A stretch of DNA of 64,000 nucleotides from Streptomyces caniferus (GCF_009811555.1 NZ_BLIN01000005.1:2427501-2491500), one strand, 5' to 3'. Shown: positions 34,180 through 43,211, counted from the stretch's first letter. Notes: generated by a model from the letters alone, not told the origin. Numbers and translations: made by a program.

Positions 34180-35358
34180 GTGACCACCGCCCAGCCCCTG
34201 GACGTCCAGCCGACCCCGCTGGCCCTGCTCCTCCTCGGTCGCGAGGCCGACCCGAAGAGCGAGCGCGGTGTGGAGTGCCCCGGCGATCTGCCGGCGCCGT
34301 CGGACCCCGACCTCGTCGAGCGCGCCCGCGCGGCCAAGGCAGAGCTCGGGGACAAGGTCTTCGTCCTGGGGCACCACTACCAGCGCGACGAGGTCATCGA
34401 GTTCGCCGATGTGACCGGCGACTCCTTCAAGCTCGCGCGGGACGCCGCCGCCCGGCCGGACGCCGAGTACATCGTCTTCTGCGGTGTGCACTTCATGGCG
34501 GAGTCCGCGGACATCCTCACCGGCGACGATCAGCAGGTGATCCTCCCCGACCTGGCCGCCGGCTGCTCGATGGCCGACATGGCCACCGCCGAGCAGGTCG
34601 CCGAGTGCTGGGACGTGCTCACCGAGGCCGGCGTCGCCGAACAGGTCGTCCCCGTCTCGTACATGAACTCCTCGGCCGACATCAAGGCCTTCACCGGCAA
34701 GCACGGCGGCACGATCTGCACGTCCTCCAACGCGAAGCGGGCGCTGGACTGGGCGTTCGAGCAGGGGGAGAAGGTGCTGTTCCTGCCCGACCAGCACCTG
34801 GGCCGCAACACCGCCGTCCGTGACATGGGCCTGTCCCTGGACGACTGCGTGGTCTACAACCCGCACAAGCCGAACGGCGGCCTGACCGCCGAGGAGCTGC
34901 GGGCCGCCAAGATGATCCTCTGGCGCGGCCACTGCTCGGTGCACGGCCGCTTCTCGCTGGACTCGGTGAACGACGTGCGCGAGCGGATCCCGGGCGTCAA
35001 CGTCCTGGTCCACCCCGAGTGCAAGCACGAGGTCGTGGCCGCGGCGGACTACGTCGGCTCGACGGAGTACATCATCAAGGCGCTGGAGGCCGCCCCGCGC
35101 GGCTCGAAGTGGGCCATCGGCACCGAACTGAACCTGGTCCGCCGGCTGGCCAACCGTTTCGCCGCGGAGGACAAGGAGATCGTCTTCCTCGACAAGACGG
35201 TCTGCTTCTGCTCGACGATGAACCGCATCGACCTCCCCCACCTGGTGTGGACGCTGGAGTCCCTCGTCGCGGGCAAGGTCGTCAACCGCATCCAGGTCGA
35301 CCGGGAGACCGAGAGCTTCGCGAAGCTGGCGCTGGAGCGGATGTTGGCGTTGCCGTAG
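34180..35358 (+). CDS. nadA: Quinolinate synthase A
   Basis: The GTG at 34180 has AGAGAGG at 34164-34170, a proper distance away, and gives VTTAQPLDVQPTPLALLLLG, 392 residues. NadA condenses iminoaspartate and dihydroxyacetone phosphate to quinolinate for NAD synthesis using a [4Fe-4S] cluster. Visible motifs are LGHHYQRDEVIEFAD, FCGVHFMAESADIL, NPHKPNGGLT, HPECKHEV and VCFCSTMN, with the three cluster cysteines spread among FCGVHF, PECKHE and CFCS. nadB and nadC are not adjacent. A hairpin repeat (copy C) begins at the base after the stop. Confidence 0.96.
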   Translation: MTTAQPLDVQPTPLALLLLGREADPKSERGVECPGDLPAPSDPDLVERARAAKAELGDKVFVLGHHYQRDEVIEFADVTGDSFKLARDAAARPDAEYIVFCGVHFMAESADILTGDDQQVILPDLAAGCSMADMATAEQVAECWDVLTEAGVAEQVVPVSYMNSSADIKAFTGKHGGTICTSSNAKRALDWAFEQGEKVLFLPDQHLGRNTAVRDMGLSLDDCVVYNPHKPNGGLTAEELRAAKMILWRGHCSVHGRFSLDSVNDVRERIPGVNVLVHPECKHEVVAAADYVGSTEYIIKALEAAPRGSKWAIGTELNLVRRLANRFAAEDKEIVFLDKTVCFCSTMNRIDLPHLVWTLESLVAGKVVNRIQVDRETESFAKLALERMLALP

Positions 35359-35560
35359 CCCACGTTTTTGGCTTTTCCGCCGTGGTGGTTGCTCGCCGTT
35401 GCCCGCCCGCTGCGCGGTGCGCTCGCCGTGGCGCCTGCGGCGGGCGGGGTCCGCTGCGCGGGGCTGTGGGTGCGGTGACGGGCCGGAGGGGCCTGGTGTG
35501 TGGACTGCTTCGCTTTACGTCCACACACCAGGCCCCTCCGGCCCGTCCCCTCCCGTGAGT
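35359..35560 (+). repeat. Hairpin repeat element, copy C
   Basis: It begins CCCACGTTTTTGGCTTTTCC directly after the nadA stop and has the same body as copy A with an extra 30-base module. The hairpin arms are 35477-35505 and 35519-35547, 29 perfect base pairs, around the invariant loop TGCTTCGCTTTAC. The stem differs from copy A at several positions, each compensated on the other arm. It lies between convergent nadA and the DUF4430-like gene and could terminate both. No gene in the gap. Confidence 0.9.
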
Positions 35561-35619
35561 GGAGAGGTTTCCGTGGGTGGGGGCTGGCCATCCGACTGCC
35601 CTGTTTGGCGGTCCGGGGG

Positions 35620-36069
35620 CTATTCCAGGGTCCAGCGGACCTTGTCGCCGCCCTTGATCGCGGTGTGGCAGGGGGCTTTCTTGATCTTCTCCTCGTTGAC
35701 GTACGCGTTCCACTTCTTCTTGCCCTCGGCTGCGTCGCCGTGGATCTCGGTGACGACGAAGTCCTGGGTGGCGGCGTCCCAGCGCGCCCGTACGCCGCCG
35801 AGACCGTACTGTTCGTCGGCGTCGACCAGGGCGGTGAGGGGCGTGGGGGCGAGGCCGTCGGCGGCGCAGTAGAAGCCGCCGAAGAGCGTGCGCGGTCCCG
35901 TGACGACGAGGCCCACGCTGGCGGTGTAGGGGCCGCCGGTGACGCCGACGCGGACCCGGACGTCGCCCGAGGAGGAGGCGGCGGGTGGTGCGGCCGCGCA
36001 GGCCAGCGCACAGGCGAGTGCTGCGGCGGCGGTCACGGGGGCGGCCTTGCGGCGCAGGGCGGACGGCAC
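35620..36069 (-). CDS. Secreted DUF4430-like protein
   Basis: A 149-residue exported protein starting at GTG 36069 with AAAGGTGAG upstream. Residues 1-33 are a signal peptide (AALACALACAAAPPAA). The mature part VRVRVGVTGGPYTASVGLVV and C-terminal KKKWNAYVNEEKIKKAP with GGDKVRWTLE resemble the transcobalamin-like DUF4430 fold (W-x-YVN pattern, then a GDxVxW strand). A lipobox-like ALAC is present at residues 21-24, so lipid attachment is possible. Ligand unknown. Confidence 0.7.
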   Translation of the reverse strand: MPSALRRKAAPVTAAAALACALACAAAPPAASSSGDVRVRVGVTGGPYTASVGLVVTGPRTLFGGFYCAADGLAPTPLTALVDADEQYGLGGVRARWDAATQDFVVTEIHGDAAEGKKKWNAYVNEEKIKKAPCHTAIKGGDKVRWTLE

Positions 36070-36167
36070 GCTCGCTCACCTTTCGTCGGTCGGACGGCAC
36101 ACGTCACATAACCACCGCTCCCGGAGACCGGCGAGAGATGTGCCGCCGAATGCGTACGCCCGGGTCG

Positions 36168-37253
36168 TCACAGGGAGACGGTCTGGCCTTCGGGGGTGAC
36201 CGTGATGCGGTAGCGGTCGCGGGTGGGGGCGCCCTCGGCGGTCCAGGCGCGGTAGGCGGCTTCGACCTCGTCCCACAGGCGGCGCGGGCCGTGCTGTTCG
36301 GTCTCGTAGGTGTCGCGGCCCGGGACGTATTCGACGGTGGCCCAGGAGCTGCGGGCGTCGTCGAAGAGCCAGTACGTGGCCTCGTCGCTGCCGTCGTCGG
36401 CGGGGCACAGCAGCGGCCAGGCGTCCCGCACCTTCAGGCCGACGGCGAAACGGGCGTCGGGATCCTCCTCCAGCACCCGGGGGTCGAGGGCGGTCGTCGC
36501 CCGCTCGCCCTCCTCGCCGTGGTACCAGTCGCGGATGCGGCCGTAGGAGCGGCGCTGCTGGCGGGCCCACATGAAAGCCGGGCGGCCGGAGAAGCGGCCG
36601 GTGGCCCGGCCGTCGCGGACGGTCAGGGTGGCGAACGAGTAGGAGTGGAACGACGAGCCCCACGGGGTGAGGATCGTGCCGCCCGGCGCGGTCTGTGCCA
36701 CCCAGGCGTACGGGATGTCGCGGACCGTGCAGGTGGCGAGGGTCCGGTCGAAGGGCGCCCGCCCGGGGACCCCGGCCAGGCCGTCGCCGCAGACCAGGTG
36801 GGGGTGCAGGCCGGCCCGGGCCAGGTTGTCCCGGGCGATGTCGTGGAGCGCCTTGTCGGTCTCGATGCTGGTCGTACGGTCCTCGCCGAGCCGGTGCGCG
36901 AGCCAGGCGGCGTGATAGCCGGTGCCGGTGCCGATCTCCAATACGGCATCGCCGTCCCGGACGCTCGCGGCCATGGCCAGCATCAGGGAGGGCATGGACG
37001 TCGAGCACGTCGGAACGGCGATCTGGCCCGCCACGGCCCGGCCGTCGTTGTGCTGGGTGATCAGCGGCAGGTCGGCATAGACCATCCGCCGCCACTCCGC
37101 CTCGTCGGCGGCGCGGGAGACGGTGCGGTCGCCCACCTCGAAGGTGTCCGGCACGAAATGCGCGCGGTCGACCGCGGCGACGGCCGGCGTCCATTCCGGC
37201 GTCAGCACGCCCTTGTTGCGGAGGATTTCCAGCAGCCGGCCCGGCGAGGACAT
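36168..37253 (-). CDS. Isoaspartyl/PCMT-type O-methyltransferase, candidate RiPP-modifying enzyme
   Basis: A 361-residue SAM-dependent methyltransferase starting MSSPGRLLEILRNKGVLTPE (ATG 37253). Residues about 20-215 form the protein-L-isoaspartate methyltransferase domain: VPTCSTSMPSLMLAMA (79-95, like the STISQP motif) and SAM motif I LEIGTGTGYHAA (105-116). About 150 further residues, not present in housekeeping PCMT (about 210 residues), form a C-terminal extension rich in aromatic residues. Such extended PCMT homologues modify aspartate in RiPP precursors (lanthipeptide OlvS-type, graspetides, imiditides). The 37-residue peptide gene ends 11 bases upstream. No lanthionine synthetase or ATP-grasp gene is in the window. 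Confidence 0.82.
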   Translation of the reverse strand: MSSPGRLLEILRNKGVLTPEWTPAVAAVDRAHFVPDTFEVGDRTVSRAADEAEWRRMVYADLPLITQHNDGRAVAGQIAVPTCSTSMPSLMLAMAASVRDGDAVLEIGTGTGYHAAWLAHRLGEDRTTSIETDKALHDIARDNLARAGLHPHLVCGDGLAGVPGRAPFDRTLATCTVRDIPYAWVAQTAPGGTILTPWGSSFHSYSFATLTVRDGRATGRFSGRPAFMWARQQRRSYGRIRDWYHGEEGERATTALDPRVLEEDPDARFAVGLKVRDAWPLLCPADDGSDEATYWLFDDARSSWATVEYVPGRDTYETEQHGPRRLWDEVEAAYRAWTAEGAPTRDRYRITVTPEGQTVSL

Positions 37254-37264
37254 CGCGCCGCCCC

Positions 37265-37378
37265 CTACTTCTTCTTCGGCGGGGCGGTCACCGGCTTGGT
37301 CCACTGGCCGTCGGATTCCTTCGGGCTCTGCTGCCGGTCGCCCTCCGCGCCGCCCTTGCCGTCACCGTGCTTTCCCAT
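37265..37378 (-). CDS. 37-residue peptide, candidate RiPP precursor
   Basis: An ATG at 37378, with a strong AAGGGGGA ribosome site, opens a 37-codon gene: N-terminal MGKHGDGKGGAEGD and C-terminal SDGQWTKPVTAPPKKK. It is Gly/Asp/Lys-rich with no membrane helix. It contains two Asp-Gly pairs (D6-G7 and D23-G24), the dipeptide most prone to aspartimide and isoaspartate formation. Eleven bases separate its stop from the PCMT-type methyltransferase start, so the two form an operon. It could be the methyltransferase's substrate peptide; alternatively it is a conserved basic small protein of other function. Confidence 0.65.
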   Translation of the reverse strand: MGKHGDGKGGAEGDRQQSPKESDGQWTKPVTAPPKKK

Positions 37379-37445
37379 GGCGTCCCCCTTCGTCGGTGCT
37401 GACGGTCCGGGGCGGCCGGGGCCGCCCCGTGAGCGGATGCCCACG

Positions 37446-37483
37446 ACGATGCCCCCGCAAGCACCGGCTTGCGGGGGCATCGT
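37446..37483. terminator. Strong hairpin between the RND gene and the peptide operon
   Basis: Perfect 17-base arms at 37446-37462 and 37467-37483 enclose the loop ACCG. It lies 45 bases beyond the RND exporter stop, upstream of the peptide gene, so it probably isolates the peptide-methyltransferase operon from exporter read-through. The T-run is on the plus-strand side (TTTCT). Confidence 0.7.
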
Positions 37484-37527
37484 TTCTGCTCCGGGAAGGT
37501 CGCCCGGCGCTGCCGGTCAGGCCGTCG

Positions 37528-40500
37528 TCAGACGCCCGCCGGCTCCGCCGCGCGGTCGGCCTGATCGGCCTGCGGGCCGCTCTTTCCGGCCCGCTTCGCG
37601 GCCTTCTTCTCCGCCCGGCGCTCCTTGCGGAGCTCGATCATCGCGTAGAGCGTCGGGACGAGGAGGAGGGTGAGCAGGGTGGAGGTGATCAGACCGCCTA
37701 TCACCACGACGGCGAGCGGCTGGGAGATGAAGCCGCCGTCGCCGGTGATGGACAGCGCCATCGGGAGCAGCGCCATGATCGTGGCCAGCGCCGTCATCAG
37801 GATCGGGCGCAGCCGGTGCCGGCCGCCCTCGATGACCGCTTCCACGACGCCGTAGCCCTGCGCCCGGTACTGGTTGATCAGGTCGATCAGCACGATGGCG
37901 TTGGTGACCACGATGCCGATCAGCATCAGCATGCCGATCATCGCCGGGACGCCCAGCGGGGTGCCGGTGGCGACCAGCAGGCCGATCGCTCCGGTCGCCG
38001 CGAAGGGGATCGAGACCAGCAGGATCAGCGGCTGGATCAGCGAGCGGAAGGTGGCGACCAGGAGCATGAAGACGATGGCGATGGCCGCCAGCATCGCCAG
38101 GCCGAGCGAGGAGAACGCGTCGGTCTGGTCCTGGGAGACGCCGCCGATCTCGGCGGTGGCACCGTCCGGCAGCTTCAGCGCCTTGATCTTGCTCTGCAGG
38201 GTGGTGCTGACCGCGCCGGTGTTGTCGGCGGTCGGCTTGGCGGTGATCGTCGCCGACCGGGCCCCGTCGATCCGGGTCATCTGGACCGGGCCGGGGACGG
38301 TCCGCACGGTGGCGAGCGTGCCGAGCTCGGCCGGGCCGGCCGGGGTCGGAACGGCCAGCTTCTTCAACTCGGCCACGGTGGTGGCCGGGTGGGCGGACTT
38401 GATCACGATGTCGCGCTCGGTGTCGTCCAGGACCGCCTTGCCGCTGGTGGTGCCGCGGACCGCCTGGGTGACCGCACCGCCCAGGGTGGTCTGGTTGTAA
38501 CCGGCCGCGGCCGCCTTGTCGTTGGGCTTCACGGAGATCCGCGGCACGCTCTGGGCGAGGTCGCTCTGGACGTCGGTGACGTCGTCGAGGCCGGCGACGG
38601 TCTTGCGGACCTGCTCACTGGCCTTCTTCAGGACGTCACCGTCGGCCGCCTTGACGACCACGCTCAGGTCCTGGCTGCCGAAGCCGCCGCCCGCGGTGAC
38701 GGTGGTGTCGCCGATGGACGGGCCGAGCTTGTCGAGACCGGCCCGCAGGTCGTCGGTGACCTTGCCGGAGTCCGCGGCGTCCTTCAGCTTGAGCTGGTAG
38801 GAGGCCTGGTTGGCGCCGGTGCCGCCGCCGAAGGCCGCCATGAAGCCGGAGGAGCCGACGGTGACCTGGTAGTCGGCGATGTCGTCGTTCGCCGCGAGCA
38901 GCTTCTCGACCTTCTCGGCCTGCTTGTCGGCCGCGTCCAGGCTGGTGCCCGGCTTGAGCTCCTGCTTGACGGTGAGGGTGTCCTGGTCGCCCTGGTCGAG
39001 GAAGTTGGTCTTGAGCAGCGGGCCCATGCCGAAGGTGGCGAGGAGGACGACGACGGCGATGACCAGGCTGGTGACCCGGCGGCGGGTCGCGAACCGCAGG
39101 ACGGGGACGTAGAGGCGCTGCAGCGGGCTCTTGGCCTCCTTCTCCTCGGCCTGGCGGCGCAGGTCGTCCGGGGTGGTGCCCTCGGGGATCCGCGGGGCGC
39201 GCAGGAACCAGAAGGAGAGGACCGGCACGACCGTCAGGGAGACGATCAGGGAGGACAGCAGGGCGACGGTGACGGTCAGCGAGAAGGAGCCGAAGAGGGC
39301 GCCCACCATGCCGCCGACCACGCCGATCGGCAGGAAGACCGCGACCGTGGTGAGGGTGGAGGAGGTGATCGCTCCGGAGACCTCCTTGACGGCGGAGAGG
39401 ATGGCCTCGCGGCGCTCCTCGCCGTAGCCCAGGTGCCGCTTGATGTTCTCCAGGACGACGATGGAGTCGTCGACGACGCGGCCGATCGCGATGGTCAGCG
39501 CGCCGAGGGTGAGCATGTTCAGGGAGAGGTCCCCGGTCCACAGCACGATCAGGGTGATGACGACCGAGAGCGGGATGGAGACCGCGGTGACCAGCGTCGA
39601 GCGCAGGCTGAGCAGGAAGACGAGGATGACGATGACCGCCATGGCGAGGCCGAGCAGGCCCTCGGTGGTCAGCGACTCGATCGACTTGGAGACCGCCGGG
39701 CCCTGGTCGGAGGCGACCGTGACCTCGGTGCCCTTGCCCAGGTCCTGACGGATCTTGGTGAGCTTGTCCTTGACCGCGTCGGAGATCGCGACCGCGCTGC
39801 CGTCCTGGTCCATCGTCACCATCACGGCGAGGCTGGGCCTGCCGTCGGTGCGGGTGATCGAGGTCGGGGTGGCCGCCTCCTCCTTGACGTCGGCGACATC
39901 GCCGAGCCGGACGGGCTGGGCCGGGCGGCCGCCGCTCGCCCCCGCACCGGAGTCACCGGCCGCCGGGGACGGCGCGATCGACAGGTCCCGGATCTGCTTG
40001 ACGGAGGTGAAGCCCGCGCCGACCTGGACGGTCTTGCTCTGCCCGCCCTCGGCGAACGAACCGGCGGGCACCGACGTACCGCCGGCCTCCAGCGCCTGGC
40101 CGAGCGCCTGGGCACTCAGCCCGGCGGCGGCGAGCTTCTTGTCGTCGGGGGTGACCGCGACGATCCGGTCCTGGACGCCGTCGACCGTGACCTGGCTGAC
40201 GCCGTCGATGTTCTTCAGGTCCGGCACGACGCTGCGGTCCAGCTCGTCGGCGAGCGTCTGCTGGTCCTTGTCCTGGGAGGAGACGGCGAGGACGACGGTG
40301 GGGATGTCGTCCGTCGAACCGGCCACCACCTGCGGGTCGACGTCCTTGGGCAGTTTCGCGCGGGCGCGGTTCACGGCCTGCTGGACATCGGCGACCAGGC
40401 GCTTGGAGTCGTTGCCGTAGTCGAACTGCGCCATGATGACGCCCGAGCCCTCGCTCGACGTCGAGGTGACGCTCTTGATGCCGTCGACCGCCTGGATCCC

Positions 40501-40710
40501 GTCCTCGAGCGGCTCGATCACCTGCTTCTCGACGACATCGGGCGAGGCGCCCTGGTACGGCGTCAGCACGGACACCATCGGGAGTTCGATGGACGGCAGG
40601 AGCTGCTGCTTGAGCTGCGGGATCGCGATGGCGCCGAAGGCGATCGCCACGATCGACATCAGCGCTATCAGGCCCCGTTGTACGAGGCTGAGTCGGGACA
40701 GCCAGGACAT
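37528..40710 (-). CDS. RND-family efflux transporter permease (AcrB/HAE1-like)
   Basis: A 1060-residue RND pump. The N-terminus MSWLSRLSLVQRGLIALMSI enters TM1, followed by a large extracytoplasmic loop (about 35-320), TM2-6 (RVVDDSIVVLENIKRHLGYG near residue 420 carries the proton-relay Asp pair), a second large loop (about 545-850) and TM8-12 (GIVVTNAIVLIDLINQYRAQ near residue 945). The motif set is that of the AcrB superfamily rather than MmpL. No periplasmic adaptor or outer-membrane channel gene is nearby, as expected in a Gram-positive. The adjacent two-component genes run the same way and may regulate it. Confidence 0.9.
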   Translation of the reverse strand: MSWLSRLSLVQRGLIALMSIVAIAFGAIAIPQLKQQLLPSIELPMVSVLTPYQGASPDVVEKQVIEPLEDGIQAVDGIKSVTSTSSEGSGVIMAQFDYGNDSKRLVADVQQAVNRARAKLPKDVDPQVVAGSTDDIPTVVLAVSSQDKDQQTLADELDRSVVPDLKNIDGVSQVTVDGVQDRIVAVTPDDKKLAAAGLSAQALGQALEAGGTSVPAGSFAEGGQSKTVQVGAGFTSVKQIRDLSIAPSPAAGDSGAGASGGRPAQPVRLGDVADVKEEAATPTSITRTDGRPSLAVMVTMDQDGSAVAISDAVKDKLTKIRQDLGKGTEVTVASDQGPAVSKSIESLTTEGLLGLAMAVIVILVFLLSLRSTLVTAVSIPLSVVITLIVLWTGDLSLNMLTLGALTIAIGRVVDDSIVVLENIKRHLGYGEERREAILSAVKEVSGAITSSTLTTVAVFLPIGVVGGMVGALFGSFSLTVTVALLSSLIVSLTVVPVLSFWFLRAPRIPEGTTPDDLRRQAEEKEAKSPLQRLYVPVLRFATRRRVTSLVIAVVVLLATFGMGPLLKTNFLDQGDQDTLTVKQELKPGTSLDAADKQAEKVEKLLAANDDIADYQVTVGSSGFMAAFGGGTGANQASYQLKLKDAADSGKVTDDLRAGLDKLGPSIGDTTVTAGGGFGSQDLSVVVKAADGDVLKKASEQVRKTVAGLDDVTDVQSDLAQSVPRISVKPNDKAAAAGYNQTTLGGAVTQAVRGTTSGKAVLDDTERDIVIKSAHPATTVAELKKLAVPTPAGPAELGTLATVRTVPGPVQMTRIDGARSATITAKPTADNTGAVSTTLQSKIKALKLPDGATAEIGGVSQDQTDAFSSLGLAMLAAIAIVFMLLVATFRSLIQPLILLVSIPFAATGAIGLLVATGTPLGVPAMIGMLMLIGIVVTNAIVLIDLINQYRAQGYGVVEAVIEGGRHRLRPILMTALATIMALLPMALSITGDGGFISQPLAVVVIGGLITSTLLTLLLVPTLYAMIELRKERRAEKKAAKRAGKSGPQADQADRAAEPAGV

Positions 40711-40861
40711 GGGTGGGGTCTCTCTTCTGTTCTGAAACGGTCGGCGGGGCCTTTCCCGGGCCCACTTACACCTTCCGCCATGCCCTGGCCGGTTTTCCTC
40801 GCTCGCAGGTCGGTTTCCGGCCGGTGCCCGTACCGCGTTGGGAGTACGGGCGGCTCCACCT

Positions 40862-41548
40862 TCACTGCACCCGTGGGCGTACGAGTCCCGATTCGTAGGC
40901 GATGACCACCAGCTGGGCCCGGTCGCGGGCCCCCAGCTTGGCCATGGCCCGGTTGACGTGCGTCTTGACGGTGAGCGGGCTGACCGCGAGCTGCTCGGCG
41001 ATCTCGTCGTTGGACAGCCCGCCCGCCACCAGGGTCAGCACCTCACGCTCGCGGCCGGTCAGCGTCGCCAGCCGCTCGGCGCCCCGGCCGCCGGGCCCGG
41101 CGTCCGTCGTGCTGCCGCCCTGCGCGAGGAACTTGGCGATCAGGCCCTTGGTCGCGACGGGCGACAGCAGCGCCTCCCCGGCCGCCGCGATCCGGATCGC
41201 GCCCAGCATCTCGTCCGGCTCGGCGCCCTTGCCGAGGAAGCCACTGGCGCCGGCCCGCAGCGACTGCACCACGTAGTCGTCGACCTCGAAGGTCGTCAGG
41301 ATGACCACCCGGACGTCGGTGAGCTCCGGGTCCTCGCTGATCATGCGGGTGGCCGCCAGGCCGTCCACACCGGGCATCCGGATGTCCATCAGGACCACGT
41401 CGGGACGCTCGGCGCGGGTCAGCTCGTACGCCTGGGCGCCGTCGGAGGCCTCCCCCACCACCTGCATGTCCGCCTCCGAGTCGACCAGCACCCGGAAGGC
41501 ACTGCGCAGCAGCGCCTGGTCGTCGGCGAGCAGCACCTTGATCGTCAT
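40862..41548 (-). CDS. NarL/FixJ-family response regulator
   Basis: A 228-residue regulator starting at ATG 41548. The receiver domain has DDQ near residue 9, the phospho-acceptor Asp in VVLMDIRMPGVDG near residue 55, TTFE and the Lys in GFLGKGAEP. A LuxR-type helix-turn-helix follows (LTGREREVLTLVAGGLSNDE ... VSPLTVKTHVNRAMAKLGA). Its ATG overlaps the stop of the histidine kinase gene by four bases, so they form a cognate pair. The RND exporter gene lies 150 bases downstream on the same strand. Confidence 0.95.
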   Translation of the reverse strand: MTIKVLLADDQALLRSAFRVLVDSEADMQVVGEASDGAQAYELTRAERPDVVLMDIRMPGVDGLAATRMISEDPELTDVRVVILTTFEVDDYVVQSLRAGASGFLGKGAEPDEMLGAIRIAAAGEALLSPVATKGLIAKFLAQGGSTTDAGPGGRGAERLATLTGREREVLTLVAGGLSNDEIAEQLAVSPLTVKTHVNRAMAKLGARDRAQLVVIAYESGLVRPRVQ

Positions 41549-42846
41549 ATCGACTCCCCCGTACGGACGGTCTGCAGTGGAAGGGTGACCCGCACCTGGA
41601 AGCCGCCGGCCGCGCGCGGGCCGGTCACGACCGTGCCGCGCAGCGCGAAGACCCGCTCGCGCATCCCGATCAGGCCGTGGCCGCCGCCGCTGTCCTCCGG
41701 CTCGCCGGGCCCGCCCGGCTCCACGGGCGGCCGGTCGCCGCCCTTCTGCCGCGGGATGCCGGCCCGGCCCGCGCCGTCGTCCAGGACGGTCACGGTCAGC
41801 GCGGTCTCGGAGTGGAGGATCCGCACCGTGGCGCGGGCCCCCTCGCCGGCGTGCTTGTGGACGTTGGTCAGGGCTTCCTGGACCACGCGGTAGGCGGTGA
41901 GGTCGACGGAGGCGGGCAGCGGCCGGGGCGTGTGCGGGATCTCCAGGTCGACGGGGATCCCGGCGCGGACGAACCCGTCGACGAGCTGGTCGAGGACGCC
42001 GAGGCCCGGCGCGGGCTCGGTCGGCGCCTTGGGGTCGTCGGACTGCCGCAACAGACCGACGGTGGCGCGGAGTTCCTCCAGCGCCGAACGGGACGCCTCC
42101 CGGACGTGCGCCAGCGCCTGCTTGGCCTGGTCGGGACGGTTGTCCATGACGTGCGAGGCGACGCCGGCCTGGACGTTGACCAGGGCGATGTGGTGGGCGA
42201 CGACATCGTGCAGCTCGCGGGCGATCCGCAGGCGCTCCTCGGCGACCCGGCGCCGGGCCTCCTCCTCGCGGGTGCGCTCGGCGCGTTCGGCGCGCTCCCG
42301 GATGGCGTCCACGAAGGCACGGCGGCTGCGGACCGCGTCGCCGGCGGCCGCGGCCATGCCCGTCCAGGCGAAGATGCCGATGTTCTCCTGCGCGTACCAG
42401 GGGCGGGGGCCGTAGAGCATCGCGGCGGCGGTCAGGACGACGACGGTCAGCGCGCCGATCCGCCAGGTGGTGGGCCGGTCGGTGCGCGAGGCCAGGCTGT
42501 AGAGGGCGATCACGGCGGACGCGGCCACGGGGGCGCGCGGGTCGCTGGAGCGGGCGAGCAGTTCGACGATGGTGCACGCGCCGGTGAGGGCCAGGACCGT
42601 ACGGGGCAGCCGGCGGCGCAGGACCAGGGCGGCGCAGGCCAGCGCGGCCAGCACCACGGTCGTGGCGGACAGGTGGTGGCCGCCGAACCGCGGGCCGTGC
42701 GGACCGTGCGGATCGGCCACCGCGCCGCACAGGATGCACGCGAAGACGGCCACCGCCAGGACGACGTCGACGGCGCGGGGATGCGCTCGGTGCCACTGGA
42801 AGCGGCCGGCACGGGGCGCGTCCGTGCGGGGGTCGAGGAGGCTCAC
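41545..42846 (-). CDS. Histidine kinase of the HisKA_3 (NarX/DesK) class
   Basis: A sensor with about four membrane helices (roughly residues 25-150), a linker helix, the phospho-acceptor His in RIARELHDVVAHHIALVNVQ and a C-terminal ATPase domain (VVQEALTNVHKHAG N-box, DDGAG, GHGLIGMRERV G-box). I take the GTG at 42846 (VSLLDPRTDAPRAGRFQWHR, 433 residues); a TTG ten codons upstream is possible, and neither has a good ribosome site. A Pro/Gly-rich insert lies between DDGAG and GHGL. It has no large external sensor domain, so it may sense membrane stress. Confidence 0.92.
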   Translation of the reverse strand: MSLLDPRTDAPRAGRFQWHRAHPRAVDVVLAVAVFACILCGAVADPHGPHGPRFGGHHLSATTVVLAALACAALVLRRRLPRTVLALTGACTIVELLARSSDPRAPVAASAVIALYSLASRTDRPTTWRIGALTVVVLTAAAMLYGPRPWYAQENIGIFAWTGMAAAAGDAVRSRRAFVDAIRERAERAERTREEEARRRVAEERLRIARELHDVVAHHIALVNVQAGVASHVMDNRPDQAKQALAHVREASRSALEELRATVGLLRQSDDPKAPTEPAPGLGVLDQLVDGFVRAGIPVDLEIPHTPRPLPASVDLTAYRVVQEALTNVHKHAGEGARATVRILHSETALTVTVLDDGAGRAGIPRQKGGDRPPVEPGGPGEPEDSGGGHGLIGMRERVFALRGTVVTGPRAAGGFQVRVTLPLQTVRTGESI

Positions 42847-42932
42847 AAGAGCAAACGGTAGCGCCCCGGTCCCCAAGGGGGCCGGGGCGCTGTGCGCTGG
42901 AGTGGAGTGGCCGGACCGGCCGGCCCAGGAAT

Positions 42933-43211
42933 TCAGCCCGGGATGAGGCCGTCGTCGCTGAGCATTTCCCGGACCTCTTCGAGGGAGGCGTCCGGGGACG
43001 GCAGGATGAGTTCGGACGGTTCGAGGGCGTCGTCGGGGAGCGGCGAGCCGAGCCGGCGCACCGCGTCCAGGAGTGCACCGAGCGTGCGCTGGAAGCCCGC
43101 TTCGTCGCCGCTCTCCATCTCGGCGAGCAGCTCATCGTCCAGCTTGTTGAGCTCGGCGAAGTGGGCATCGTCCAGCTTCACCTGGCCCTCCCCCATGATC
43201 CGTACGATCAC
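42933..43211 (-). CDS. pspAA: PspA-associated protein PspAA
   Basis: A 92-residue protein, MIVRIMGEGQVKLDDAHFAE, with the beta-rich N-terminus and helical LNKLDDELLAEME that define the actinobacterial PspAA family, always found next to pspA. The start lies 56 bases after the pspA stop. It probably partners PspA in cell-envelope stress response; the mechanism is not established. Confidence 0.88.
   Translation of the reverse strand: MIVRIMGEGQVKLDDAHFAELNKLDDELLAEMESGDEAGFQRTLGALLDAVRRLGSPLPDDALEPSELILPSPDASLEEVREMLSDDGLIPG

Noticed and set aside
37123..40905. Open frame of 1260 codons opposite the RND exporter
   Set aside because: It is the antisense shadow of the exporter, with repetitive Asp/Gly/Arg/Val text and no fold.
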